Shown: positions 8,168 to 16,047 of the stretch, one piece after another | How positions within the stretch are numbered: the first letter of the stretch is position 1 | How the letters are laid out: every line of letters starts with the position of its first letter | Assembly: GCA_963669455.1 (NCBI GenBank) | Contig: OY770026.1 | Span: 2,294,001-2,358,000, forward strand | Reading direction: 5' to 3' | DNA length: 64,000 nt | Source of the DNA: JAWKWH01 sp963669455 | GTDB taxonomy: Bacteria > Pseudomonadota > Alphaproteobacteria > Rhizobiales > Rhizobiaceae | Program-made: the position numbers and the translations under genes | The notes under the pieces: model-generated | Database searches by the model: none | Seen by the model: only the letters and a program-made list of their open reading frames with translations | What the model was told of the DNA's origin: nothing

Positions 8168-8743
8168 TCATGACCGCATACGTTTCCTCGCGCGGGTCAC
8201 ATATTTCTTCAGGCTGTCAAGATCAAGCCCGGTCGAAGCCGCGACAATGTCAGGGTCGTACATTTTCTGATCAATCGCGGCGCCAATCTTTTCTGCTTCG
8301 GTCAGTCCGGATTGAAACCATTCGCCCTGCTTTCCCGTTTGATGGGGATAAAAAATCCGATGCGTTTTGTCTTCGATGAACAGGCGCAAATCAAACAAGT
8401 TCAGCCCATTCTTACTGAGATATTTATGCGCGCCCGCTTTGAGCATCACATGCGCTTCAGATTCCGAAAAATGGCCTGTCAACACAATGATCTCGCAATG
8501 GGCAGGCAGGGAATGGATCAGGCGCGACAGCGCCGCCAGCCGTTCGTTGTGGTTGCCCGCATCAATCGGGGGAACACCCGGATCAACAAGGGCGATGTCA
8601 TAACGTTTTCCATCTTTTGCGTCATGAAATGCATCGAAACTGCCATAAGCGGTGATGGTCGAATAGCAACACAGGTAATCAACACCATGCATAATAGCAT
8701 GACGCAATAAATCCTGGTCTTCTATCAGCAAGACGTTCATCAT
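8168..8743 (-). CDS. Response regulator with C-terminal helical output domain
   Basis: A receiver domain fills residues 1-120: acidic pair E8/D9, phospho-acceptor Asp 54 in ALVDPGVP, Thr in VLTGH, and Lys in LSKNG. The C-terminal 60 residues (PDIVAASTGLDLDSLKKYVT) resemble a small helix-turn-helix with a basic tail, so DNA binding is plausible. Length is 191 residues. It lies just upstream of the FolB-like, molybdopterin-like and histidine kinase genes on the same strand and is their likely cognate regulator. Confidence 0.85.
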   Translation of the reverse strand: MMNVLLIEDQDLLRHAIMHGVDYLCCYSTITAYGSFDAFHDAKDGKRYDIALVDPGVPPIDAGNHNERLAALSRLIHSLPAHCEIIVLTGHFSESEAHVMLKAGAHKYLSKNGLNLFDLRLFIEDKTHRIFYPHQTGKQGEWFQSGLTEAEKIGAAIDQKMYDPDIVAASTGLDLDSLKKYVTRARKRMRS

Positions 8744-8973
8744 CGGTGATACACAACACTACCCGTTACTGCGGCAAGGCCCCATTTTCTTGAAAAACAT
8801 GTCAAAAATTCGACTAGACCGGGAACCTCAGACAGACTGTCCCTACTAATCATCTGCCGGTTGTTGTTTCAATGGAATAAGCAATATCGGTGAGCTTTTT
8901 ATCAATCTGAGCCGGCGCTCGATTGCCAGGCATTCCATCCTGCTCAGGCCAAGCGAACGATTTGCTTATCAGG

Positions 8974-8994
8974 CAACAGCCGGATCGGCTGTTG
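8974..8994. repeat. 9-bp perfect inverted repeat (hairpin or operator)
   Basis: CAACAGCCG, three bases, then CGGCTGTTG lie about 30 nt upstream of the next ATG. There is no T tract, so this is more likely an operator or a leader hairpin than a terminator. Confidence 0.5.
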
Positions 8995-9025
8995 ATGGCT
9001 ATGTGAGATCAAAGGGGAACTCCAA

Positions 9026-9265
9026 ATGCATCAACCGCGGGGCAATGGTAACAACAATCCACAAGACATATTTCATAATCAGGCCGGACTTGCCGGACCA
9101 GGTATCGTTGCAAACCATGGGCTGGCATTTAATCGCGCACTATTTGAGAAAGATGTTGAGTCGCTGGGCCGCCTTCTGATTTTCTATCTCAAGAGCAACA
9201 AATTGCAGATACCGCCTCAGGTCATTGATGAACTGCAAAGATCTAACCTGATTGCCTCGGATTGA
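9026..9265 (+). CDS. Small hypothetical protein
   Basis: A 79-residue frame preceded by a good ribosome site (AAAGGGGAAC). The first 30 residues are polar and rich in Asn, Gln and Gly. The rest is helical (RALFEKDVESLGRLLIFYLK), with a short C-terminal amphipathic stretch. A perfect inverted repeat sits just upstream. No family recognised, and it stands alone between the signalling cluster and the secreted phosphodiesterase gene. Confidence 0.6.
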   Translation: MHQPRGNGNNNPQDIFHNQAGLAGPGIVANHGLAFNRALFEKDVESLGRLLIFYLKSNKLQIPPQVIDELQRSNLIASD

Positions 9266-9396
9266 TGCACGGCGCAAGAAAAGCCCGTTGATGCACTCTC
9301 AATTTGACATGGGCAGGCGGAATACGCAGTCTGTCAAATAAAATACATAATACTTCGGTTATTGTTTATTGGGGCACAACAAACAGGAGGTTTGGT

Positions 9397-10431
9397 ATGC
9401 GTCTCAAATTTGCACTTGGTGCGGTATTTTTGTTTGCCGCGCAGGCATCATCAGCAGAAATCGAAATTGCGACCTGGAATATCGCCCATCTTCGTCCGGC
9501 AGAGGGTACAGGATCGATCAGGCGTGAAAAAGAAGATTATGAACGGCTTCAACAATACGCGGGTGAACTGGACGCGGATGTTATAGCACTTCAGGAAGTG
9601 GACGGCGCAGAAGCCGCCGCACGGGTCTTTTCCTCCGATGCGTATAACTTTTATTTTTCAGAGCGGAATAATGTTCAGCGGACGGGCTTTGCCGTTCGCA
9701 AAACGCTTACTGTTACTCACAATCCCGATCTGTCGGAATTGGGCATTGACGGCAATTTGCGCCATGGTACGGATATCACCGTTCATGTGGATGGAACTCC
9801 GCTCAGGCTGTTGTCTGTTCATCTGAAATCCGGGTGCTTTTCCCAAGATTTGTCCAATGGCAGCCGTGCCTGTCGCCGCCTCAAAAGTCAGGTGCCCGTT
9901 CTTGAAAGCTGGATCGATGATCGGGCGACGGAAGGTGCTGCTTTCGCGATTTTGGGAGATTTCAATCGACGGTTCGATGAAGATGAAAATATCGCAACGC
10001 CAGGCGAGAGCCTTTGGAATGAAATCGATGACGGCACGCCCACTGGGCTTGATCTGAGCCGCATCAATGCAGGCCTGACATCGCAATGCTGGAACGGCGA
10101 ATTCCCCGTCTACATTGATCATCTCGTCGTCAATAATCTGGCTGCAAACTGGGTTGTTGAAGGTTCATTCGATCAAATTGTTTATCAAATGGCTCATACG
10201 GCACATAAACAAGAACTTAGTGATCACTGCGCCATCTCCGCCAAACTGGATATCCCCTCGGGAGAGATGTTCGCGCTTTCCAAAATCATGGGAAGAAATA
10301 GCGCAGGAGATCGATCCGCGCTGACAGCAACAGGCAGCAATTTCGCGTCAGGCGATTCAGCAAAGCTGAATGAAATTCTCAAAAAGCTCCAAGCCATTGA
10401 GGATCGGATGGACGCGATGGCGGCACAATAA
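9397..10431 (+). CDS. Secreted endonuclease/exonuclease/phosphatase family protein
   Basis: The start at 9397 follows AGGAGG and gives 344 residues with a signal peptide (MRLKFALGAVFLFAAQASSA). The mature protein has the EEP metal-dependent fold: IATWNIAHL (Asn), DVIALQEVDG (Glu), LRLLSVHLKSGC, FAILGDFNRRF (Asp/Asn) and LSDHCAIS (catalytic His). The family includes DNases, sphingomyelinases and phosphatases; the substrate cannot be told from sequence. The C-terminal 70 residues are a non-EEP helical tail (LNEILKKLQAIEDRMDAMAA). It is probably exported to the periplasm or outside. Confidence 0.88.
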   Translation: MRLKFALGAVFLFAAQASSAEIEIATWNIAHLRPAEGTGSIRREKEDYERLQQYAGELDADVIALQEVDGAEAAARVFSSDAYNFYFSERNNVQRTGFAVRKTLTVTHNPDLSELGIDGNLRHGTDITVHVDGTPLRLLSVHLKSGCFSQDLSNGSRACRRLKSQVPVLESWIDDRATEGAAFAILGDFNRRFDEDENIATPGESLWNEIDDGTPTGLDLSRINAGLTSQCWNGEFPVYIDHLVVNNLAANWVVEGSFDQIVYQMAHTAHKQELSDHCAISAKLDIPSGEMFALSKIMGRNSAGDRSALTATGSNFASGDSAKLNEILKKLQAIEDRMDAMAAQ

Positions 10432-10502
10432 TCGGTGAGCGATCAATCAGCGAAACGCTTGATAGTGCTGATTGGCACCATCACCAGGCCCGGGGATGCA
10501 AC

Positions 10503-10626
10503 GGGGGTCATTTGACCCCCTTGCCGAGCGCAGCGAGTAGACGGGTGGTACTACCACCCACATCTTGCCTGCAACGAATGTGGAAGGCTTGCCTGCAACG
10601 AATGTGGAAGGCTTGCCTGAAATGTG
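10503..10626. repeat. Palindrome cluster and 24-bp tandem repeat
   Basis: Two near-perfect hairpins (GGGGGTCA/TGACCCCC at 10503-10520 and GGGTGGTA/TACCACCC at 10543-10559) are followed by two identical 24-bp direct repeats (10564-10587, 10588-10611) and a partial third. It lies downstream of the EEP gene and of the convergent small membrane-protein gene, and could act as a transcription boundary. Confidence 0.7.
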
Positions 10627-10701
10627 CACTCCAGCAGTACGGTATGCTGAAACTATCACGTAGTACGAAAATCCGCACATTTGTTAACGCATGAGACAAA
10701 C

Positions 10702-10974
10702 CTAAAACCTCAGTAAGTAAGTGAAAAACTTTGCAGTGACGTTGTTTAAATAGTAAAAAGTTGGCACCATAAAAAACAACATCCTGAGCAAGGATGATAA
10801 GGCATCTCCAGCTTTTTTCTGAAGTGTACGGTTGTCTACGACTCCGTTCTTTCTTTTCAAGCAATCGATAAATGAGTGTAAATTCCTGAAAAATTTCGGC
10901 AGAGCTTCGGTTGTAACAAAAACAACCATAGATATGCCGATTAAATGATTCCAGATCATTAGTAAGTCTGACAT
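10702..10974 (-). CDS. Small membrane protein
   Basis: ATG 10974 follows a strong GGGAGGAG ribosome site. The 90-residue product has an N-terminal hydrophobic helix (LIGISMVVFVTTEALP), a basic middle part and a C-terminal hydrophobic segment (LLRMLFFMVPTFYYLNNVTA). A 209-residue frame in another register covers it (10508-11137), but that one has no ribosome site or family features. The region is AT-rich compared with the core genome. It points away from the NYN gene at 11531. No family recognised. Confidence 0.6.
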   Translation of the reverse strand: MSDLLMIWNHLIGISMVVFVTTEALPKFFRNLHSFIDCLKRKNGVVDNRTLQKKAGDALSSLLRMLFFMVPTFYYLNNVTAKFFTYLLRF

Positions 10975-11530
10975 GATCTCCTCCCATGTACTCTGTACAT
11001 TGTGAATCTATGATATATTCATCTATCTTGGTGCCATAATATTTAACCTGTATTGTTGTCCTTAGGCGCGGAATTATGGCGCTCGCGACAGCTCTCAAGA
11101 TGCATTTCACATCTAGCTTGGGAACATTGGGTTCCAAACGGATTTAATTTTTGAGAGTTGAATGCAACAGGGTGCGGCTCATTACGAGCACACACCCTGA
11201 TAAAAAAAGAACAAGTCCCTAAGCGGGAAGAAGTAACTCACGGTAGCTCGCACTCGACAAGGAGTCAAGAAGCCCTGTGAACAACCAGCAAGGCTAGCTC
11301 GACGAACTTGCCGAATCAGCGCCTGAAAGTTGGTCCCTTATTACGGAATCGCCGATTGATTGCAATACACAAACCCGCATATCCGCAGAAAATAACCGGG
11401 AAAACCATTCGTTGCACTTTATTTGTGAAAACAATTAATTATTGTGCACCTAATTCGCGGAAAGCATTCATAAAGAATGATCTGAAATGATTCCTACAAG
11501 GCAACACCGCAAGTCGGGGAACAGCATACA
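10975..11530. other. AT-rich divergent intergenic region with hairpins
   Basis: No protein gene is convincing here. Hairpin arms CAGGGTG/CACCCTG with inner GCTC/GAGC occur near 11168-11199, followed by a run of A and a 130-base stretch rich in short complementary segments (11211-11340). It may carry promoters for the divergent genes, a structured RNA, or both. Confidence 0.3.
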
Positions 11531-12586
11531 ATGTCCAATTTCGGAAATTTTGTTGATTATGAAAACATGGCAATTGAAAACCGAAAACGGATAGTACCCA
11601 CTTACTACTCGAAAAACCGCCGTTTTAATGGGCGTGAGATTACAAAGCCAGAAAAAGAGGAAATTCTGGAATACTCACTACATTTTCCCAATGTGTTGGA
11701 AAATGTAATCTCGGACACGATTGGTTGTCTGCCACGATGGCGTCATGCAGCAGCGGATTGGTCAAATATCGAGAGGTCCATTGGCTTAAACAGCCGAATT
11801 ACTGGGGTCCTTAACCAGATGGGCTTTCGGTTACACACACCAAAAAATTTGCCTTCGACGATAACAAGCAACGATGCCGCCAGAAAGGAAGCATCTGACC
11901 GGGAGTTGATCTTGGAAACCGTGGCTACCGTGCGTCGCCGAGTTCCGGATGGTTTGGACAAGGTAGTGTTGTGTACGGGTGATCATTTCGCGGCAAAGCT
12001 CGCGTATCATTTGAGGGAAGAGTTTAGCGTCAAGATATTTATCGCGGGCTTTGAAAGTTCGACATCGATGGCAATTCGAAGAATGCAAACAATTGGGGAC
12101 CCCAATATTCAAGTCCATTTCATTGATAAACACCCGATGTATGTGCGCTATCGGGATGCTATTTTGGATAAATTCGGTATCGAAAGGATCGTTGGTACCG
12201 TTGAGGATTCTATGCTGCACTCAGTCATCAGTAATCGCTACACAACTAAGATGGAATTCCTGACGGTTGGAGAATTCAAAAAATGGATCGCCGGATGGTT
12301 TAGCTATATGGACCAGGCCTACAATCAAGGAGTTCAGCGAGACGTCGGTGAATGGATCAAATTTTTTAAGAAGCGGGACATAATTACTATTGCGGAAAGA
12401 CAAACTGGTCGATGGGGGCCTCAGATTTGCGTTGAATTGAATATGAATTGCAGAGAAGTTTCAGATGCTATCGCTGAAATCGAGTTAGACGGTATTACCG
12501 CCTACAGATATCTTTATAACACCGCGCCACCGAACTCGCAGCTTCAATTGTCTACCACCAATTTGAGCCTTGGACTATCCGCGTGA
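11531..12586 (+). CDS. NYN-domain (PIN-like) nuclease
   Basis: The 351-residue protein begins with the NYN motif FVDYENM, giving Asp 9 and Asn 12. It has further acidic positions at Asp 123 (ASDRELILE) and Asp 151 (VVLCTGDHFA), the expected order for a metal-dependent NYN/LabA-like RNase. Residues 170-260 complete the Rossmann-like core. The remaining 90 residues look like a winged-helix-type tail (TGRWGPQICVELNMNCREVS). Base composition is AT-rich compared with the nuo region, suggesting transfer. NYN proteins act in RNA turnover and in several defence systems; the role here is unknown. Confidence 0.8.
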   Translation: MSNFGNFVDYENMAIENRKRIVPTYYSKNRRFNGREITKPEKEEILEYSLHFPNVLENVISDTIGCLPRWRHAAADWSNIERSIGLNSRITGVLNQMGFRLHTPKNLPSTITSNDAARKEASDRELILETVATVRRRVPDGLDKVVLCTGDHFAAKLAYHLREEFSVKIFIAGFESSTSMAIRRMQTIGDPNIQVHFIDKHPMYVRYRDAILDKFGIERIVGTVEDSMLHSVISNRYTTKMEFLTVGEFKKWIAGWFSYMDQAYNQGVQRDVGEWIKFFKKRDIITIAERQTGRWGPQICVELNMNCREVSDAIAEIELDGITAYRYLYNTAPPNSQLQLSTTNLSLGLSA

Positions 12587-12801
12587 GTGCACACTGGAAG
12601 TTCTCTGACATCAACCGGTAAATCTTCCCTTATTAGTAAGATTTCATCACCGCCTAGTCGGGCAACACCGTAACCAAGTTCTATTCTTATCACGTCTTCA
12701 ACTTCTTCATAGTAAGCTCTTCCCGCTTTCACCCATTGTTCGCGACAAGGTGAAACGCGATTAACACCATATACGTAGTAATCTGGCTTCTCTTTTTCCA
12801 T
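12544..12801 (-). CDS. Hypothetical protein convergent with the NYN gene
   Basis: The 85-residue protein is compact and acidic, with a beta-rich pattern (YYVYGVNRVSPCREQWVKAG; IRIELGYGVARLGGDEILLI). Its 3' end overlaps the last 43 bases of the NYN gene on the opposite strand. An AT-rich stretch upstream (12802-12850) is a plausible promoter. No family recognised. Confidence 0.55.
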   Translation of the reverse strand: MEKEKPDYYVYGVNRVSPCREQWVKAGRAYYEEVEDVIRIELGYGVARLGGDEILLIREDLPVDVRELPVCTHADSPRLKLVVDN

Positions 12802-12926
12802 ATATAAATACTTTGTTAATATTTAATTTTATCATAGAACACACAGGTTAATAACATGTGTACTTTGAAGCAAGGGATATTTCCGTTTGGTGTGGGGCAG
12901 CTTCTCACTAAAGCTGGTCCAAGGTA

Positions 12927-13208
12927 TTATCGAAACAATTGTGATGCCCACGAGACACGTTTCGTGGGCTTGTCGGAGTAATCGCAGTTCACAACAAAAT
13001 ACTCCACAGGCACACTCAATTCATAGGCGATTTCGATGAGCATTGCGGCGGCGATGCGGTTTTTACCGGATTCGTATTTCTGGATTTGCTGGTAACTGAT
13101 ACCGAGCGCGTCGGCCAAGGTTTGCTGCGTGATGTTCCAGTCTTTGCGCCGCCTTCGGATACGCTGGCCGATCAGGATATCAATCTCGTTTGGCGGGATA
13201 CGCGGCAT
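12927..13208 (-). CDS. XRE-family transcriptional regulator
   Basis: The frame from ATG 13208 gives 93 residues with a textbook XRE helix-turn-helix: LIGQRIRRRRKDWNITQQTL, then ADALGISYQQIQKYESGKNR. The longer frame from 13472 runs through the integrase gene in another register and is rejected. It begins two bases after the tyrosine-recombinase stop, so the pair forms an operon. It may bind the two palindromes at 13882 and 14014 (inference). Confidence 0.88.
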   Translation of the reverse strand: MPRIPPNEIDILIGQRIRRRRKDWNITQQTLADALGISYQQIQKYESGKNRIAAAMLIEIAYELSVPVEYFVVNCDYSDKPTKRVSWASQLFR

Positions 13209-13210
13209 CC

Positions 13211-13816
13211 TTAGCAAACTCCGTCCAACTTCCACATGCGCGATGCGATTTCGCGATCCTCGGCCCCGATGAGATTGACGTAGATCGCGGTTGTGGAGAG
13301 GCTTGCATGCCCCATCCATGTTTGCAGCTTGATCTCGGGGATGCTGGCAAGGATCGCATGAACGCCGAAGCTGTGGCGTAGCCCCCGTGCGCAGGCGCGG
13401 ATACCGAATATCTTTGCCGCACTCATCACGGCCCTGACGAGATTCCAGCCCTTTTGACGCCCAAAGCGCCACAGGCGGCGCATGAGGTTTGCTCCGCGTT
13501 TCATCTGCGCCTTGAGGATGCCGTGAACAGTGTTGAGCCGCCGCGCGAATTCGGACGGAATGGGCACAATGCGGAAATGCCTGCCCTTGTTGCCGCCGTG
13601 TTTCTTCAGCGTTTTGAAAACAAGCGAGGCTTCCTCGACATTGACCCGCAGAATGACCAGCTCAAGCGCCTCGCTTGGCCTGCACCCGGTCCAGTAGATT
13701 GTCTCGCAAAAGGTACGCTCCGATGGCTCCGTGATGACAGGCAGGGCGTTGCGGAACCGCTTGCGCTCGGCGGCATTGAGATATTTGCGCTCGCCCGTTT
13801 CGGAAAACAGGCTCAT
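13211..13816 (-). CDS. Small tyrosine recombinase / integrase
   Basis: This 201-residue protein is essentially a catalytic domain: Arg 46 in TGCRPSEALEL, RHSFG at about 147-151, His 170 in WMGH and Tyr 179 in TAIYVN. It lacks the usual N-terminal arm- and core-binding domains, as do the roughly 200-residue FimB/FimE invertases. The His of the HxxR box is replaced by Arg (ARGLRHSFG). ATG 13846 is an alternative start. It forms an operon with the XRE gene downstream. Two palindromic copies of a 23-bp sequence lie just upstream of its start. Confidence 0.85.
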   Translation of the reverse strand: MSLFSETGERKYLNAAERKRFRNALPVITEPSERTFCETIYWTGCRPSEALELVILRVNVEEASLVFKTLKKHGGNKGRHFRIVPIPSEFARRLNTVHGILKAQMKRGANLMRRLWRFGRQKGWNLVRAVMSAAKIFGIRACARGLRHSFGVHAILASIPEIKLQTWMGHASLSTTAIYVNLIGAEDREIASRMWKLDGVC

Positions 13817-13881
13817 TGATTCTTGCGGTCCATGCCTTGGTGACATCGGTGAATTCCCTCCAAAAGGTTGCTGACCGTGCG

Positions 13882-13904
13882 ATACAGAATTGGTAATTCC
13901 GTAT
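13882..13904 (+). repeat. 23-bp near-palindrome, copy 1
   Basis: Half-sites ATACAGAATT and AATTCCGTAT surround GGT. It lies upstream of the small tyrosine recombinase and is repeated in opposite orientation at 14014-14036 with 3 mismatches. Likely an operator for the XRE protein or a recombination site. Confidence 0.7.
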
Positions 13905-14013
13905 CACGGTTCCACACCCTTTGATTGTCCACCGATTTCAAGGCTTTGACGGTCATTTTCGCGCCGTCATGATGCCTTCATCATAAGACTTTAATCAAAC
14001 AAATCAATGAAAA

Positions 14014-14036
14014 ATACACAATTACCAATTTTGTAT
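14014..14036 (-). repeat. 23-bp near-palindrome, copy 2 (inverted)
   Basis: Read on the minus strand, the half-sites are ATACAAAATT and AATTGTGTAT around GGT, matching copy 1 at 20 of 23 positions. It overlaps the first ATG of the next gene, so binding here would block its expression. Confidence 0.7.
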
Positions 14037-14400
14037 GCAGTCAATATCAGCGATAATGAAGTGTAAATCAGCGGTGAGCGCGGTTTCTCTATCGTTTATA
14101 TTGATGATTATATTTGCAGAATATTCCCGGGCCGAGACGTTCAAAAGCGCCGAATTCTTGACGTGGAAACGGGAATCGCAGGAATTTTACATTCGCACAT
14201 CGGTTGGAATAGCGGGCCTAATTGCCGCACAAAATGACAAGAGACATGCCGATTGTTTGGAAAATTGGTTCTGGGACGATGAGACAAAATCAACCGATCA
14301 TATCTTGGATGTGATGCGAAAATACCCTGAATATCATCCGCGCGGGACAATATTGGCGGTGCTCGAAAAACGCTGCGGTGAATTTAAATACGGCAGGTAA
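14035..14400 (+). CDS. Small secreted protein
   Basis: A protein of up to 121 residues; Met 8 at 14056 gives the cleaner signal peptide (MKCKSAVSAVSLSFILMIIF, then AEYSRA). The mature part has Cys in HADCLENWFW and EKRCGEF and a helical pattern reminiscent of Rap1a/Tai-type periplasmic proteins (SVGIAGLIAAQND ... HPRGTILAVL); that similarity is weak. No good ribosome site is visible. A 23-bp palindrome overlaps the first start codon, so the gene is probably switched or repressed by the neighbouring recombinase/XRE module. Confidence 0.6.
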   Translation: MQSISAIMKCKSAVSAVSLSFILMIIFAEYSRAETFKSAEFLTWKRESQEFYIRTSVGIAGLIAAQNDKRHADCLENWFWDDETKSTDHILDVMRKYPEYHPRGTILAVLEKRCGEFKYGR

Positions 14401-14406
14401 CGTCCC

Positions 14407-15156
14407 TTAGATAGGCGGCTTGGCGACAATCATTGATGTGTCCAAATGCTCGTCCGGAGTACCCGGGGCCTCCGGGATTGCTTGCGCTCTTGTTTCTGGC
14501 CTGCGTTCCTCGATCTCCTGCGCTATTTCTTCCAACCGCTTGCGGCTTGGCGGATCATCTGCGTCTTCCATCTCATTGCGGTATTCACCCAACCGGACCT
14601 GATACCCGAGCCATGCATCGACATAGTCTTGCGCATCCTCGGCACGGTTTTGTGCATCCAGATATTCGAACCGCGACGGTTCGTTTCCATTCCACGCGAT
14701 GGATGCGGCGGTGTCGTCATCGACGAGCTGACCGTCCTCGGTAAAGACTTGTCCTGTTTCCTCGTCGCGGTAGACCCGCGTTCCGTCCGGCAGTGTTGCC
14801 GCCCGGGATTGAATGCCTGCAAGAATGGTCTTGGCGTTTTCGAGTGCCTGCAATGCGGCTTCAATAGCCGTTTCGGTGTCTGCCTGCGCATTGGTCAGGG
14901 CATCAGCGACACTTCTATAAACCTCATCGTAACTGCCTTGCAGAAGGATCAGGTCAAACGCACTCATCCTGTCTTTTTTGCCCTTGCCGCCCGTTGCGGT
15001 TCCATCTTCCGTGTAGTCGGCGGAGACGAGGTGCTTGTGTCGCTTGCCAGTATGCAGGTCAGCGCGTTCGTGGTTGAGATCACGCTCGTTTTCCGCCCGG
15101 TGCTCTGCCGCCGCCGCTTCTGATACATCGTTGAAGCTGTCTGAATAGTTGTTCAC
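14407..15156 (-). CDS. Acidic hypothetical protein of mobile-element type
   Basis: The frame has 249 residues, is strongly acidic, and is largely helical in the centre (DALTNAQADTETAIEAALQA). A middle segment reads like a structural or tail-associated repeat (GTRVYRDEETGQVFTEDGQL). The C-terminal third is charged and Pro-rich. It resembles proteins carried by alphaproteobacterial integrative elements, but I cannot name a family. It is divergent from the gene at 15577 across a 420-base interval with an inverted repeat. Confidence 0.65.
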   Translation of the reverse strand: MNNYSDSFNDVSEAAAAEHRAENERDLNHERADLHTGKRHKHLVSADYTEDGTATGGKGKKDRMSAFDLILLQGSYDEVYRSVADALTNAQADTETAIEAALQALENAKTILAGIQSRAATLPDGTRVYRDEETGQVFTEDGQLVDDDTAASIAWNGNEPSRFEYLDAQNRAEDAQDYVDAWLGYQVRLGEYRNEMEDADDPPSRKRLEEIAQEIEERRPETRAQAIPEAPGTPDEHLDTSMIVAKPPI

Positions 15157-15576
15157 CGCACACCCTTAATCTTTGTTCCCAAAGGCCTCGGGTGGCCGGA
15201 CGTTAGAAAGCATCCAAACGAATACCGCCACCTATTCGGCCAGAGGCCTTATTCAGTGGCCATCCGGCCTCAAGGCCGAATGTTTGGACAGTTTTCTAAG
15301 ACTGACTGAACGATTTTGCGCCCAGATTTCACACCTCATGATTTTACCACAAATCAGGTGCCGGGCACAAAGAACATCGGCATTTTGAGGCCGTTTTGGG
15401 AGGAAAAGCCCGAAACTGTTACTGAGTGCCATATTTTGGTCAAAGTGATGTGCGTATAATTATATATATTCTTTTATAAATCCGCCAAACCCAATTGGTC
15501 TTGCTTTGCGAATCTCCCTCTTCGCAACACGGGGTTTGGTGCGCCCAATAAGCTCAATCAGCAAGGAGGAACGCCC
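15157..15576. other. Divergent intergenic region with long inverted repeat
   Basis: Imperfect arms (TTAGAAAGCATCCAAAC at 15203-15219; GTTTGGACAGTTTTCTAAG at 15282-15300) flank GC-rich palindromic DNA (CCGGCCTCAAGGCCG). Further right, near 15455-15475, lies an AT-rich ATTATATATATT stretch. It probably carries divergent promoters and a protein-binding or transfer/replication site. Confidence 0.45.
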
Positions 15577-15918
15577 ATGAGCAACACACCACCCACAGAC
15601 GTTATTCGCGATGGAAGTCTCAAAGCCAGTATTTGGGAAAACAACGGTGAGAAAGGCGTCTACTTCACCACCACCTTTGCCAAGACCTATCGCGGCAAGG
15701 ATGAAAAGCTGCACGACACGAATGTATTCAACAACAGCGATTTGCTGAAAGTTTCCGAACTTGCCCGGCAAGCCTATGGCCGTACCAATGAGTTGAGGCA
15801 AGAGCGTCTGCAATCCCGCGAGCCTGAACAGCGCCAAGACAGCCGTCAAGAACGCGCAGAAGCCTTTTTAAGCAATGGCCGGGACGCTCGGGACCGCGAT
15901 TACGGGCACGAACGGTAG
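15577..15918 (+). CDS. Mobile-element small protein
   Basis: The 113-residue protein follows an excellent ribosome site (AAGGAGG). The N-terminal 65 residues form a compact beta/alpha unit (KASIWENNGEKGVYFTTTFA, then KTYRGKDEKLHDTNVFNNSD) that I know from integrative-element proteins of alphaproteobacteria. The C-terminal 45 residues are a highly charged Arg/Glu/Gln/Asp tail. Function is unknown; a role in DNA processing is possible but unproven. Confidence 0.75.
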   Translation: MSNTPPTDVIRDGSLKASIWENNGEKGVYFTTTFAKTYRGKDEKLHDTNVFNNSDLLKVSELARQAYGRTNELRQERLQSREPEQRQDSRQERAEAFLSNGRDARDRDYGHER

Positions 15919-16047
15919 TCCACTAAATTCACCTGTCGAAATTTCTTGATTCGAAACAAAATTTGAGCTATGTTCTTCTTTTGTTCTTATATCAGGAAGA
16001 GGAGATGCGATGACGGTAAACACATAAATTTGGATTGGAAAGAAAAG

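Noticed and set aside
10564..10620. CRISPR-like short direct repeats
   Set aside because: The units are head-to-tail without spacers and only two complete copies exist.
10508..11137. 209-residue minus-strand frame covering the small membrane-protein gene
   Set aside because: It runs through tandem repeats and palindromes at its end, has no ribosome site or family features, and conflicts with the well-supported 90-residue frame at 10702-10974.
11211..11340. Group II intron-like wording upstream of the NYN gene
   Set aside because: No reverse transcriptase or domain V sequence is visible, and the resemblance is limited to short strings.
12927..13472. 181-residue version of the XRE regulator
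   Set aside because: Its first 88 residues are the integrase gene read in another frame; ATG 13208 gives the complete family domain.
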